Shown here one piece after another: positions 35,185 through 48,119 of a stretch of 64,000 nt of DNA. The DNA comes from Triglochin maritima (Eukaryota > Streptophyta > Magnoliopsida > Alismatales > Juncaginaceae), in contig OY821775.1 of NCBI GenBank assembly GCA_963682175.1, positions 11,690,501-11,754,500 on the forward strand. The letters run 5' to 3'. The notes under the pieces are model-generated. The model searched no databases, had not been told where the DNA came from, and worked only from the letters and a program-made list of their open reading frames with translations. Position 1 is the first letter of the stretch; each line of letters begins with the position of its first letter. Position numbers and translations under genes: made by a program.

Positions 35185-35390
35185 TGGACGCTTTTAGGGG
35201 GTTCAGATGAATTGGAGGTTTTAGTCGATTTGGGGACATCTCGCGATTTGGGGGTTCGGGTGAATTAGAGGTTTTAGTCGATTTGGGTACTGGTTCGGGA
35301 GAATTGGAGGTTTTAGTTGATTTGGGTACTGATTTGGGTGAATTGAAGGTTTTAATCGCTTTGGGACTCATTTGGGTGATTTGGGGATTT
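35185..35390. repeat. About 40-bp tandem repeat inside the MuDR-type element
   Basis: Four to five degenerate units built around GAATTGGAGGTTTTAGTCGA then TTTGGG(T/G)A and GGTTCGGG lie between the transposase 5' region and the right TIR. They look like an internal subterminal array. The open frame through them is Pro/Ser/Lys-rich and probably meaningless. Confidence 0.85.
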
Positions 35391-35771
35391 CGATTGGGTC
35401 GGTTTGGATGGATGAGTTTAGATTTTTAAAAACTCATTCAAGTTCGCATTGCATGAGTCAGGATTTTGAAAGATGCATTCATGTCCATCAATAATTGTAC
35501 GCATTAATCTCACATAATTATTGTTCATACACGCGACGTTAGGGTTTTGACAGGGCAGATTTGGAGTGAGCAACGACGTCAGTGGATGTAGGCCCAAGCA
35601 ACAACCCAAGTGGACTGCGGTAAGAGAATAGGGTGGTGAGGTGCATGAGGCTAATTAACAAAAATACGGGTGCACGTGACCAATTTTAACGCAGACCAAG
35701 TGCACCAAATCAATTCACCCTTATTGATATCACTTATTGGTATAACCATACATTGAGGCTTATGACACAAC

Positions 35772-37281
35772 TGTTGGCTTTTTGGCCTTAATCTAGGTTT
35801 TGATGATTTAATTAACCTAATCTTAATTATGATGATGTAGAGTAGCACACATATTGCATTGCATATATATTGCATGTGCTAACCTCTACAGGTGATCAAG
35901 ACTCATGGAAGGAAGGAAATCAAGTCAAGATTTGTAATAAAGCTAAATGAAGACTTGTAATCTTCATTTTATTTTGAGTCTTAGGAACATGTGTAAATTG
36001 AGCATACAAGAGTTAAAAACATATCACATACACACTAGGTTCCTTAGAGAAGTCACACACAAAATTTCACCTTATTTGGACTTCATTAGATCACCCAAAC
36101 CTTAGTCGGAAATCACTTATAAACTTAAACCCAGATTTCCTGTGTGAACCGGTCGACCGAACCAGTTCTCAGTTCGACCGGTTTATAACAGACTCTCCAC
36201 AGTGATTTTACCGAACTCTACCGGTCGACCGGTTCTACCTTTTCGGTCGACCGATCCCGGATTTTAATATGGCCGTTTTTCTTGTCGTATTCCTATAACG
36301 GTCGTATTCGTATAAAACAAACTTAACCCCAAAATACATTCGGTAACCGGTCGAACGACGACCTTGCTTCGGTCGACCGGTTGAACATTTCTTCAAGAAA
36401 CAAAATTCCCTGCTATCGGTCGACACATTTCTCGTTCGACCGATTGACCTTTCTCTCAACCGAATCCCCTGAACGGTCGACCGCCCCATACTTTGGTTCG
36501 ACCGTTTAACTTAAGTAGAGTTAAGTTCTAGCTCGTTTGTCCGACCGAATATTCTTTTGTTCGACCGTTCTCTTTGAAATCATGTTAACGGTCGACCGGT
36601 TTACTAGTTTCGGTCGACCGGTTCTGGACAGATTTGCAGCCCGATTTTCTGCTTTGTGTATCTTGCACAAAACCCAATCAAATCTATCCCCAACGGCTAG
36701 AATACCTTAGGAGCTTATAAATAGAGGATCAAGACTTGTTGTTAACACAACTCTCCAACTCCAATTGTCCCAATACATTAGAGAGAAACCTCAATCCTCA
36801 AAGCTCCCAATTCTACACTCTTTAAGCCTAAACTTCACACATTTGATCATATACTCATCCTACTCAAAGTGTGCTCAATTAGAGAGTGAATCCCACTCAG
36901 TTACAAGTGTTGTCAAAAGAAGCAAGGACTTCGGTGAAAGCCCGAAGTGTCCCTCACGGATTGTGAGAGGAAGAATTCAAGCAAGCGAGGGTTGTTCGCG
37001 TTGCTTGTGGTGTAAAGGCGTTCTCTCCCGGCCCGGAACGGGGAGTGGTTAGTGAAGACGTAGGCGGAGCTCGCGGAGTCGAGCGGAGCTTACAAGAGAG
37101 GACTAGGACCCGGGTGGGGTGCCGAACCTCTATAAAAACCGACGCGTCTCTTGTGGTTTGCATTGTCCTTCTTTCTCTACTTGTTTGTTTATTCCGCTGC
37201 GCATTTGTTTGCTTAATCAAGTAGAAAATTAGGGATTAGATTAAAAGTGATTAGTGGACCCATAACCCACACGATCCTACA
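35772..37281 (+). mobile_element. Solo LTR (1510 bp) rich in GGTCGACC palindromes
   Basis: It starts TGTTGGCTTTTTGGCC and ends ATCCTACA. The 5-bp sequence ACAAC flanks both sides exactly (35767-35771 and 37282-37286). From 36149 to 36622 about fifteen CGGTCGACCG-like palindromes or half sites occur. A TATA-like CTATAAAAA at about 37130 marks the probable R start. The layout resembles SIRE/Maximus-like copia LTRs, from memory. No internal domain is present. Confidence 0.88.
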
Positions 37282-37286
37282 ACAAC

Positions 37287-37622
37287 TTGAAAGTTGAGAG
37301 GTGACAATGCTAAACTGCTGCTGGTAGTAGTATGTTGGTTTTCTTGTTCAAGTTTGTCAATGTTTATGTACTTCCTTTTGTGATTAGTAACCTATCATAC
37401 ATCGTACTCATGTTATTTATCCTTTATTTTATCCCAATTTTGTACTACTCGATTGTTTGTTGTTATATTTCAGGTATTAGGTAATAAAGAAGAGAAGGAA
37501 AGAGAAAAAAGACTGAAACGTAAGAAGAACTGACTTAAATGATGTAAAATGGATCTGTCTGTCATACACAATGACCCATTAGCTAGAGGTAAGGACATGG
37601 ACGTAAGCCTGGTGGACCAAAT
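37287..37622. other. Target sequence between two solo LTRs
   Basis: AT-rich, perhaps remains of an older retroelement. It ends in CAAAT, the target duplication of the next LTR. Confidence 0.4.
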
Positions 37623-39551
37623 TGAAGGATTTTGTGCCATATATTTGTATATAATTTTAAATTTTTATATATGCATATAGGATCGTTTTCCAAATTTTCG
37701 ACGATTTTATGTACATTATCATGTATATTATTTTAATACAATGTAATCTACATATATATTAAAATAAATTGATGGAGATCATATCCAAAGATTATCTAAA
37801 ACTTTTATGAAGATCCGGAGTTGTGTTACGTGTTGAATCATCCACTAATTCCCCTCTAAGTGTTCATCAAACTCTAAACAAGATTAAAGAGAAATGAGCT
37901 AGCCAATCGATCTTTAATTCAAGGTCGGAATCTAGCTAATAACCCCTCTAATGCTCCTGAGAATTTGATCTCCAAAAATTTGAATAATTAATTAAATATA
38001 ATTTTCAGATGGAATGATGGAGAAAAAGGAGAATAGAGAATTTTTGCATTAGTCTTTTCAAAGAAAGGATGAGAGGCATATTTATAGGATTTCCTCTAAC
38101 ACACATCATGTGCAAACCACTTACACATGATCCCTTGTTAATCTCTCCATTAGACCACATCATCTGCAAACCACTTTGCACATGATCTCATGTTAATTTC
38201 TCCTATAAACTACATCATGTGCAAACCACTTTGCACATGATCTGATGTTTATTTTGCCACATCACCATCTTATAACTTTTGACCAATGTAGATTAAATCT
38301 AGCTAATAAAAAAATTCTTATTAATATATACAAAAATGTGAGCAAACGGTTTGACCATTTTTCACTATTTTTGACTTTACCAAATTTTAAATTAATATCC
38401 AACAAAATTTGGACTTTGGGATTTTAGCGAATTCATATGTTATAATGTTACGGATCACATTATATAATATAATATATCATTGTATATAATGTCAAAACAT
38501 TATACCTCATAATATATATATCTCATACGAATTTATTTATTATTATAACTATGTCGTTTTCGCGACATATTGATTTTATTATTTTACCACATGTATATTA
38601 TTTCATAACGCATGAAACTTAATACATCATATAAAATATAAAATCACATCTTTTGTTTCCGAGTTTTGTGGTGTGACCTATAGGAGGATCTAAGTTATGT
38701 TGGCAATGACATTAAATATTTAATATCATAAATTATAAGCTGTACTAGCTACACATTATAGTTACCCAAATAACAAAGATGTCTTGTTCACTCGAACAAA
38801 ACACAGTCCATTTAGTGATGTAAGAACATCACTTGTGTCTATCCCTTGCCTTATGATATGAAGAATATTATACAAAGTAGAAATGCATCATCTTTGTATT
38901 ATATATTCATTTCTTGATCTCTTAAACTAATTATAAATATGTAACTCAACACAAGTCACATTGTGCACATTTTAATTTTACTTTATCAATGAGCCCACTA
39001 ATATCATCACTCAAATAAAGAAGGGCAATGATAATCTTTTGACGAACTATCTTTTCCAACATAAGACATAATTAACCAACTATTGCATTTATCACTATAC
39101 TCATTGACAACTTTTGACAATAATTAAATTAAACACTTCCTATTTGAAAAGACATAAGTCTCATATCTTAGGATTCAAGACACAGTGAAAACATTAATGA
39201 TACATAACACAATTCCATAATATTTCACTTGATAGGTCTATTCAATATATAAAAGTAATAATTTTCCTCTTTTATATACTCGTGTCGTTAAATATTTGTA
39301 GAGCTACAATACTCTTTAACCAACACGACAACCTTATCTCGGTAATTAATGTTCCATGTCAATTACCATGATTGTGAATAACTTTTGATTTATATAAACC
39401 ATTATCTTTTAGAACTCTATGGTTAAGGACCAAGATCATCTTCCTTGATACTTCCAAACGACGAATACATTAATCAATGAACAAAATGTTTGCACATTCA
39501 ATTCAAAATAATTAACATATAAAAGAATACTTTTAGAACACATTAATTTCA
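37623..39551 (-). mobile_element. Solo LTR (1929 bp) related to the copia element at 40609
   Basis: The ends TGAAGGATTT...ACATTAATTTCA align without gaps to the termini of the copia LTR at 40609-42415, and internal blocks match (GAAGATCCGGAGT, GTGTTCA.CAAACTCTAAACAA, GAGCTAGCCAATC, CCTCTTTT...TACTCGT). Perfect CAAAT duplications flank it (37618-37622 and 39552-39556). Divergence is clearly greater than between the two LTRs of the full element, so it is an older insertion of the same family. Minus orientation is inferred from the full element. Confidence 0.88.
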
Positions 39552-39556
39552 CAAAT

Positions 39557-40608
39557 AGCAATTCGAGAAACTTCACACCATCATTAGGAAATATTTTGGC
39601 AATTAGATTCGGACCCAAACTCCAGTAACCTATCCGAGTGCACCACACGTGAAGAATTGAAACATTTAAGAAGATAACCAAAATAGGATCATATCAGATA
39701 AAAAGTGACCGCCAATTGGTGGCCCCAGACCTCCAATTGGCGGTCCATTTTGGTCTGAATCTGACCCAGTTTTGCATGGTTGTGGGTTATGTAGTTTATG
39801 TCCATTTTAGGTATGTTTCACTAGTCCCACACCAGGAGATTGTTCACAGTTGCTTTTTCATGTCTATAAATAGAACTTATTTTCCTCCTTTGTAACCTAC
39901 CCATTGCTTGATGATCATTTTCTCTACTTGGAGTAAGCCTTTGAAGCAAAACTCAAGGTGGAGAGGATGTCACTTTGTAATGTGAGTCATGTCAATAAAA
40001 TATTTTCTTTTTAGTTTTGTTTGAATGTTCTCTCTTTTTGAAAGCTTGCATGTTTAACTTAGTCTTGTTTTCCTAGTCTTAGTATAACTCGTTAGAATGT
40101 TTTTTTCTTTCTTAGCATAATTGTTAGCTTAATTTGTAGTGAATAGTTTCATCCCCTTTGGGGGTGGAGATGATGTTTATACATGTAATGAATAATGAGA
40201 ATGAATGTTATCTTATGCAATATGTGATGAATGTGAATGTATGTTTGTTTGTTTAAATAAGAATACTTAACTTGATGAGTTTTTCCACAACTTTTAGACA
40301 ATTCTCATGTTTGTTTAGGTTCTTAATAACAAACTTATTTATGTTCATGTTAATCAACTAGGTTTGTGATTAGAATAATTGGTTTTGCCACAACCATTAG
40401 ATACTTCCTATGCATCAAAACATAATCTATATTGTGCATTATTGAATGTATTCTTCATCACATTATCACATGTGTACATGCACTCCACCCCTTAGTGGTT
40501 GTCTTTACTGAATCTTATCATTTTCATTTGTTAGTTGATAGTTTAGTGTAGTTAGTTAGCATAATCCACTTATTCTCCTTTCATTTCCCACTCGAGTATG
40601 GTTGGAAC
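39557..40608. other. Old repeat-like sequence hosting the copia insertion
   Basis: It contains paired CCGCCAATTGG/CCAATTGGCGG phrases (39709, 39752), a TATA-like TCTATAAATAG (39864) and T-rich tracts, as in an LTR or its leader. Joined across the copia element it continues at 50025 (GGAACAACACTCACAAC). I take it as remains of an older LTR element but could not find its ends. Confidence 0.4.
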
Positions 40609-42415
40609 TGTTGGATTTCATGCCCTATAGTATGTATATATTTTTCGAAATTTTATAAACATATAGGATCGAAACATTCATATTTTCTTCGATTTTCATA
40701 TAGACATGCATTTGTTTGTCCTAATTATTTAACATGCATTAGAACAAACAAACAATTGCAATTAGAATCATACCTAGAGGTTCTCTAAAACCTCTTGAAG
40801 ATCCGGAGTCGCGTTGCCGGTCGAATCGCCCGGTGGATTGCCTCCGAGTGTTCACCAAACTCTAAACAAGGTTGGAGAGAAAGGAGCTAGCCAATCAATC
40901 TCCAAATGAGTTTAGAATCTAGCTAATAACACCCTTTTTCTTTCCTAAGATTTTACTCTCCAAAAACTCAAATTAACTAAGGAATTTTGGATGGATTAAT
41001 TGGGGTGGTTAGAGAGAGAGAGAATTTTGCATATATTTATTTTTAATGAAGGAAATTAGGCCTATTTATAGGCTCCTTTAATTTCCACATCATGGGTTAT
41101 GCATTGACCCATTCTTCCATGTTTTTCTCTCTTAAGACCAATTCTCAATATTAAATTTATTAATCCACATCCAAATTTAATCATATTTGACCAAGTCAAA
41201 ACCATGATCAATAATTCCTTAATTAATTCCCAACAAAATTCGTATTTGGGGTTTTAGCAAATTTAATTAATTAATTTGCCTTATCGAATTTTGGATTAAT
41301 TCCTAACAAAATTCGATCTTTGGGGTTATAGCTAATTTATATATCCTATGCAATATATCATCATATGTAATATCAAACAATCACACCCCATGATATATTT
41401 ACATCTCATATATAAATTCATGATTCTAAATATGTCATTTTCATGACATAATGATTTTATCGATTCACCACATGTATACGAAACTCGATACATCATATGA
41501 ACATAAAATCACCTTCTTGTTTCCCAGTTTTATGGTGTGACCTATGGGAGGATCTAAGCTAAATTGGCAGTGATATTAATAGCTTAACATCACAAACTAT
41601 AAGCGGTATCTAGCTACACATTATAGTTCCCAATTAGCTAGATGTCTTAATTCAGCTCGAACCAAAACCCGATCCAATTAGTGATGGAGTGCACCACTTG
41701 TGTCCGTCCCTTGCCTCATGATATTAAGAATACATAAAAAGTAGTATTGTGTCATCTTTGTATATTAGTATTCATTTCTTGATCTCTTTAAGCTAGTTAT
41801 AAATATGTGACTTAACTCAAATCACATTGTGCACATTATAACTTTGCTTTATCAAGGGGCCCATTAATATCATTACTCAATTAAGAGGGGCAATGATAAT
41901 CTTTTGACTAGCTATCTTCTCCAACAAAAGTTGTACTTAACCAACTAATGCCTTTACACTACACTCATCGATAGCTCAAGACACTAGTCTAATTAAGAAC
42001 TCCTTAAGCGATCGGATATAGGTCTCATATCAAAGGACCAAGGACACAGTAAAATATTAATGACACAGAAACACATTTCTATAATATTTTACTTATTAGG
42101 TCTATTCAGTATACAAAAGTAATATTTTCCTCTTTTGCATACCCGTTTTGTCACTCACTTGTAGAGCTACAATGATCTATGACCAACACGACAATCTTAA
42201 CCCGGTAATTAATGTCCCATGTTAATTACCATAATTGCGAATATCTTTTGTTTTATGTAAACCAATATCTTTTAGAGCTCTACGGTTAAGGACCAAGAGC
42301 CTCTTCCTTAACACTTCTAAAAGACGAATAACATAAACAAGGAACAAAATGATTTCTCATTCAATTCATAATAATTGACATTTAAAAGTAAAACTTTTAG
42401 AACACATTCCCTTCA
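40609..42415 (-). repeat. 3' LTR of the copia element (1807 bp)
   Basis: Reads TGTTGGATTTCATGCC...ACATTCCCTTCA on the plus strand. It is shorter than its partner by one copy of an internal AT-rich unit near 41230. Confidence 0.96.
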
Positions 42416-42427
42416 ATCTCCCACTTG
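42416..42427 (-). other. Polypurine tract of the copia element
   Basis: Minus strand CAAGTGGGAGAT directly before the 3' LTR, the usual plant copia form. Confidence 0.85.
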
Positions 42428-42532
42428 TTATTAAAGTTTTATTTCTCATACATACTCAATGCATAAAACAATAATAACTAGGGTAAACCCCATTACATAT
42501 CAATCATCAAGCCAATCTACATGGTTCCTCAA

Positions 42533-45500
42533 TCACATGGACTCGAAATGCATTTCGCCCTTGGCTTGGGATAAGGGTTTTGTGAATGGATCAGCTGTGT
42601 TGCTGTTGGTGTCCACCCATAACAGATTTATTTTGCATTCGTCGATGAGGTCACGCGTCACGAAGTACTTACGATCCATGTACTTCACTTTGTGGTGTGA
42701 TTTGGGATCCTTGATTTGCGAGATAGATGCACTATTGTCGCAAAATAGCTCTATTGGTCCCTCGCTCGAGGGAACTACTCCAAGCTCTTCAAGAAACTTC
42801 TTAATCCACACTCCTTCCTTGCTCGCTTCAGCGACAGCCATTACTTCGGAAGCAGTGGTTGAGTCGGCCGTAGTGCTTTGCTTCCAACTACGCCAACTCA
42901 CAGCTCCACCATTCTAAAGGAAGACATATCCTGATTGCGACCTTCTATCGTCTGGATCACTCATGAAACTCGCATCCGAGTAACCTTCAGCTATCAATTC
43001 CCTTTGTCCTCCATAAACAAGAATCTTATCCTTAGTCCGGTTAAGGTACTTCAGGATATTCTTGACCGCTGTCCAATGCTCAGGACCTGCGTTGGATTGG
43101 TGACGACGTGTCACGCTTAGAGCATACGAGACATCGGGTCTTGTGCAAGTCATCGCGTACATGATCGACCCAATTGCCGAAGCATAAGGGACATCCTTCA
43201 TGTACTCTAAGTCCTTACGCGATTCCGCACGTTGAGACTTCTTGAGTTGCACACCCATACTCACTGGCACACTGCCCTTTTTGGAGTTGTTCATCTTGAA
43301 CCTTTCCAAGACCTTGTCAATGTATGTACGTTGACTGAGGCCAATGAGTCTGCGAGATCTATCTCGATATATCTTGACTCCCAAGATGTATTGAGCCTCA
43401 CCCATGTCTTTCATCGAAAATGCAGATTTCAATGAACTTCTCGTTTGCTCAAGCAAAAGAATATGATTGCCCATAAGCAATATGTCATCGACATATAAGA
43501 TTAGGAATACTACATGGCTCCCACTAACCTTCTTGTATATACAAGGTTCTTCCTTACTTTGAATGAAGTGAAGCTTCTTCACTTCCTCGTCAAAGCGTTT
43601 GTTCCAACTCCTTGATGCTTGCTTCAATCCATAGATGGATCTTTGAAGCTTGCATACCATCTCGCTATTCTTTGGATCTTCAAAACCTTGAGGTTGTACC
43701 ATGTACACATCCTCCTCCAAGTTTCCATTAAGGAACACCGTTTTGACATCCATTTGCCATATTTCATAATCGTGAAATGCAGCAATAGCGAGCATGATCC
43801 GAATAGACTTGAACATGACAACCGGTGAAAAAGTTTCATCATAGTCAATTCCTTGAACTTGAGTGAAACCCTTCGCTACAAGCCTCGCTTTGTAGGTCGT
43901 CAAGTTCCCATCCATGTCCATCTTCCTCTTAAAAACCCATTTATTATGAATGACATTTTTCCCTTGAGGAAGGTCAACCAAGTCCCATACTTGATTATCA
44001 TACATGGATTCTATTTCGGATTCCATGGCCTTAAGCCATAGTTTGGAGTCTTCCCTATCCATTGCTTCTTGGAAGGTCAAGGGATCATTGGTATCTAGTA
44101 CCATGATTTCATGAAGTCCCAGATACAAATCAGGTTTCTTCCTTTCCCTTGTTGACCTTCTAAGTTCTTTTGGTTCTTCTCGTGTCTCTCGAACTTCTTC
44201 CACAATTTCTTAAGGAGTGGGTTCACGTTCAACTCTTGAACGTACACTTGGTGGGGATGATTGAGATTCTCTCACAGTTTCTTGTGATGGTCTCTCGCTC
44301 ACGCTCCCACTAACCAAAGGAATCTCGGTTGGGCCTTCATGATCTTGAATGTCATCATTCATGTCATGATCTTGTAGAGTATCTTGAGTTTCCTCAAGCA
44401 CAACCCTACTCCCACTACTTTTTACTCTTTCTAGAAATTCCTTTTCCAGAAATGTGGCATCCCTCTCTACAATCACTCGATTGGAGGTGATATGCCAAAA
44501 GTAGTATCCTCTTGTCTCACGAGGATAACCAATAAAGAAGCACTTATCCGCTTTTGGTTGAAGTTTGGTCGACATCAATCTCTTGACGTAAGCCTCACAA
44601 CCCCAAATCTTGAGAAAATTGAGCTTAGGTGTTTTACCACTCCATAGCTCATAAGGAGTTTTCTCCACGGATTTGGATGGAACATTATTTAGTGTGTAAG
44701 CCGCAGTTTGTAGTGCATAACTCCAAAAGTAAAGAGGTAATTCCGCATGACTCATCATTGACCGAACCATGTCGAGCAATGTCCTATTCCTCCTTTCGGA
44801 TACCCCATTCCATTAAGGTGTACCGGGAGGGGTGAGTTGAGGTACAATACCAAACTCCATTAGGTATGAGTCAAATTCGGCACTTAAGTACTCACCTCCA
44901 CGATCCGTTCGTAGAGACTTGATTTTCTTGTCGAGTTGGTTCTCTACTTCATTCTTGAATTCTTTGAACTTGTCAAAAGATTCACTTTTGTTTCTCATTA
45001 GATAAATATAACCATAACGACTATAATCATCCGTGAACGTAATGAAGTACCTGAAACCATCTCGTGCACTAGTACTCATTGGACCACATACATCGGAATG
45101 TATCAAATCCAACAAGCCACTCGCCCTTGGGCCTTTCTTCTTGAAAGGCTTTTTGGTCATTTTTCCCATTAGACATGGTTGGCACGTCTCCAATGATTTA
45201 AAATCAAGTAGACCAAGAAGGTTAGCTTCTTGCAATTTCTTGATGCGTTTTTTATTTATGTGACCAAGACGATAGTGCCACAAGAGAGTATCATTCTCGT
45301 GAGTGGTCTTAAGTCTTTTGTTATTGATATTAAAGATTTGTTTATTATTCAATTCAAGCAAATAGAGACCATTCCTTATGAATGCATTTGCATAGAAAAC
45401 ACCATTCTTCGATATAGACAAACAAGAATTTGAAACATTTATATTGAAATTATCCATATCCAAACATGATACAGAAATAATATTCTTGCTAATCGAAGGT

Positions 45501-46612
45501 ACATAATAAACATTCTTTAGACATAAATTTAAACCACTACACAATTGAAGCACCACAGAACCTTGTGCAACCGCAGACACGTTTGCACCATTTCCGACCT
45601 TCAATTCAATCTCGTTCCGTACGAGTTCCTTCCTATCCATGAGTAGCTGCACATTAGAAACTATGTGAGCACAAGATCCGGTATCAATTACCCAATCCTG
45701 GACAGAGGTGGCTAAATTTATTTCAATAACAAATATACCTTTGGCCTTTTTGGGGCGCCGACGTTCAATCACTCCGTTGTCAAGGTCTTCCTTGTACTTG
45801 GGGCAATTTGGCCGGATGTGTCCTTTTTCACCGCAGTGAAAGCACTCCGTATTGGGAGTTGGAGATTTCTGAGATTTCCCCATCGAGGCACTCTTATGAG
45901 CACCTCCTACTCCCTTGCTCTTGATTGAACCACTTTTGGTAGATTTGCCCTTTCCTTTACCAATCTTTTGGCTCCTTCCATGGATGGCAAGGACTTGCTT
46001 GTCCCTACCCTTGCCAATATCAACTTCAGCAGTTTTGAGAGCGTTGTGAAGCTCCTCAAGACTCACCCCTTTTTCACGCACGTGGTAGTGCATCACAAAG
46101 TCCTTAAAGGACGGGGCTAGAGAGCCAAGAATCATATCTTCAGCAATGTCCTCGGGCATTGGTGAAGAGAGCTTTGCCAACTTCTCAAGGTATCCTTGCA
46201 TCGTGAGAAAATGCACAGATACCGATGTTCCCTCCGCCATATGGCACCTTGTGAGTGCGATGGTGGTCTTATAGCGCTCCTTTTGGGCACTATCCATGAA
46301 CATCTTTGATAGAGCCTCCATGGTCTTCTTGGGTTTTGAATCCAAGTATTTCGCTTGAAGCGAGTCACCCATGGATGCTAGCATAAGACCGTGAACTTGG
46401 TTCTCTTGGTCTTCCCACTTGGCTTTAGCCTCTTTCTCTTCATCGGTTAATCTCTCATTCCATTTTGGGATTGGACCTTCCAAAATGTGAGATAGTTTCT
46501 TAAACTTTAACACAATGTTGAGTTTGAGTTGCCAACTAATGAAGTTTGAGCCATCATTTGCTAAAGGGTGTTTTTCTATCATGGATCGTACGATAGGTTG
46601 GATGTTCGACAT
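42533..46612 (-). pseudogene. copia gag-pol polyprotein, single frame with three stops
   Basis: One frame runs from the ATG at 46612 to the stop ending at 42533 without frameshift. It is interrupted by in-frame stops at 44810-44812 (TAA), 44207-44209 (TAA) and 42911-42913 (TAG). Domains in order: gag; CCHC knuckle CFHCGEKGHIRPNC; protease VIDTGSCAHI; GAG-pre-integrase HYRLGHINKKR; integrase with DVCGPM, FTDDYSRY and the Glu of RGGEY; RT with VAKGFTQ, MDVKTVFLNG and YVDDILL; RNase H with YSDASF, SEVMAVAEA and FCDNSAS. The first stop separates the integrase core from its C-terminal part, the second precedes RT, and the third falls inside RNase H. The copy therefore cannot supply its own polyprotein, although it could be moved by related copies. 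Confidence 0.95.
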
Positions 46613-48106
46613 TTTTCTACAAAATAAATCTTACAGGATTTTAATGCCAATTTTATGTTTTAATACACATGCATATATATATCGAATATATAAATGTAAA
46701 TGTTGCAAATTAAAATCTTTGCCCATAAATGCAACAATCCAAGATCCTATCAATTGTAATATAGACTAGCTAAGGGCTATCTAATACATTACAATATCAA
46801 GGTAAGAAAACATTTTCTAATCACAACCTTTTTGAATTTTAGCAATATTAGCATCTTTAAACTTTTGTGATTCTTGTCGTTTTAATTATGAGGGAATGCG
46901 ACCTATCCTCGTAAGAAAAACTTTTTCCCAAAACCGAGCGAGAGCTCTAGGTAATGTTAAGAAAACTTATTTTCATTTGATACGAGATACGTTTATCCAT
47001 TGTATTCACAACTAAACATACTCGGGGTTCACTAGGGTGAATCACACCTCATACATTTAATTGTGGCACAACAACAGACAACCATTATATCTCTCACTAT
47101 TCCCAAAGATGGAGGGAGCTATCTCCCGCTAAGGGCGAGCAGAGTATCCCTCGATCAATGGCTGCTAGTGGATGAAATAAGAAGGAAATTATTCTTAATT
47201 TTTGTTGGACAATTTCATATATTTACATGTGATTTGGAATTTTAGGTTATCATGCATATTAATATTCATACACATCCTAACATTCACCACATTCATCACA
47301 TGCATAGCAGAAATTAAAAAAAACAGAAATTAAACATTCACACAATCCATATCGTGTGAGTTTATATGTTCCCTTCGATCCTTGATCCTCGATCCTCGAT
47401 CGATGCGCTACAGCGGCGACTTCCTCTTGCACCGGAGATGTAAATTTTACAGAAAATAAACATGTTCCTCACATTCGATAAAAACCGACTAGTGCAAGTC
47501 CTATGTAAAAACCTCTCATATGCATATGCAATTTATCTAAAAGATGGAAATAGAGAATTTGGCTTTTACATACATAAGCCCCTGTATTATAACAATTATA
47601 AACATTCATAGTTGCTGATTTGGAATATATAAACTCACAATTCCTGCAAAAACAACTCGAGCAACGCATACACGCATGTCCAATCTAAACTATTTAATCT
47701 AGATTATCAAGCATCTAAAATCAAACAATTCTAGAAAAATCATTTGAAATCCATTAAAATGATTTTCATGCATCCATAGTTCAAAATTAATTATTTTGAA
47801 CCGCCGTTCATCCAATTTCCAAAAGGAAAGATGAACATTAGTCCTTTTCGACTTTGTTGATTGCTTTATAAAATAATCATTTAAAATAAAACGAAAATTC
47901 TATAAATTAGACAAATGTCTAAATTTAAATTCTAACAATCATGTGTGATGTTTTAAAACATATAAAACCATCAAAACGAATTTATTAGAATTTTATCAAC
48001 AAAACATCGAAAAACTCGAAAAAGACACAAAACCGAATTGTTTTGATTCTAGATGGTAGCCTAGATTGATTTTATAGTCTAAATCAAAGATAATATGAAT
48101 CAAAAG
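46613..48106 (-). other. Leader (5' UTR) of the copia element
   Basis: A 1.5-kb non-coding leader between primer site and gag ATG, unusually long. It holds a short GATCCTTGATCCTCGATCCT repeat near 47377 and no long frame. Confidence 0.75.
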
Positions 48107-48118
48107 CTCTGATACCAC
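48107..48118 (-). other. Primer binding site of the copia element
   Basis: Minus strand TGGTATCAGAGC, complementary to the 3' end of initiator tRNA-Met, one base from the LTR edge. Confidence 0.93.
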
Positions 48119-48119
48119 T

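Larger units (their letters stand above)
29883..35720 (-). mobile_element. MuDR-type Mutator-like element (5838 bp) with long TIRs, decayed
   Basis: It is bounded by long terminal inverted repeats. The outer 101 bp (29883-29983 against 35620-35720) are of equal length and closely matched, starting GGGTGAATTGATTTGGTGCA. Similarity resumes further in, to about 30036 and 35567 (GACGTCGTTGCT). The flanks TTATTCGTT and TTATTGATA look like a decayed 9-bp target duplication. It carries a broken MuDR transposase on the minus strand and a GRF-zinc-finger gene on the plus strand. Confidence 0.9.

Noticed and set aside
35185..35390. Ser/Pro/Lys repeat protein
   Set aside because: Frame through a degenerate tandem repeat in the subterminal part of a decayed MULE, with no start or splice support.
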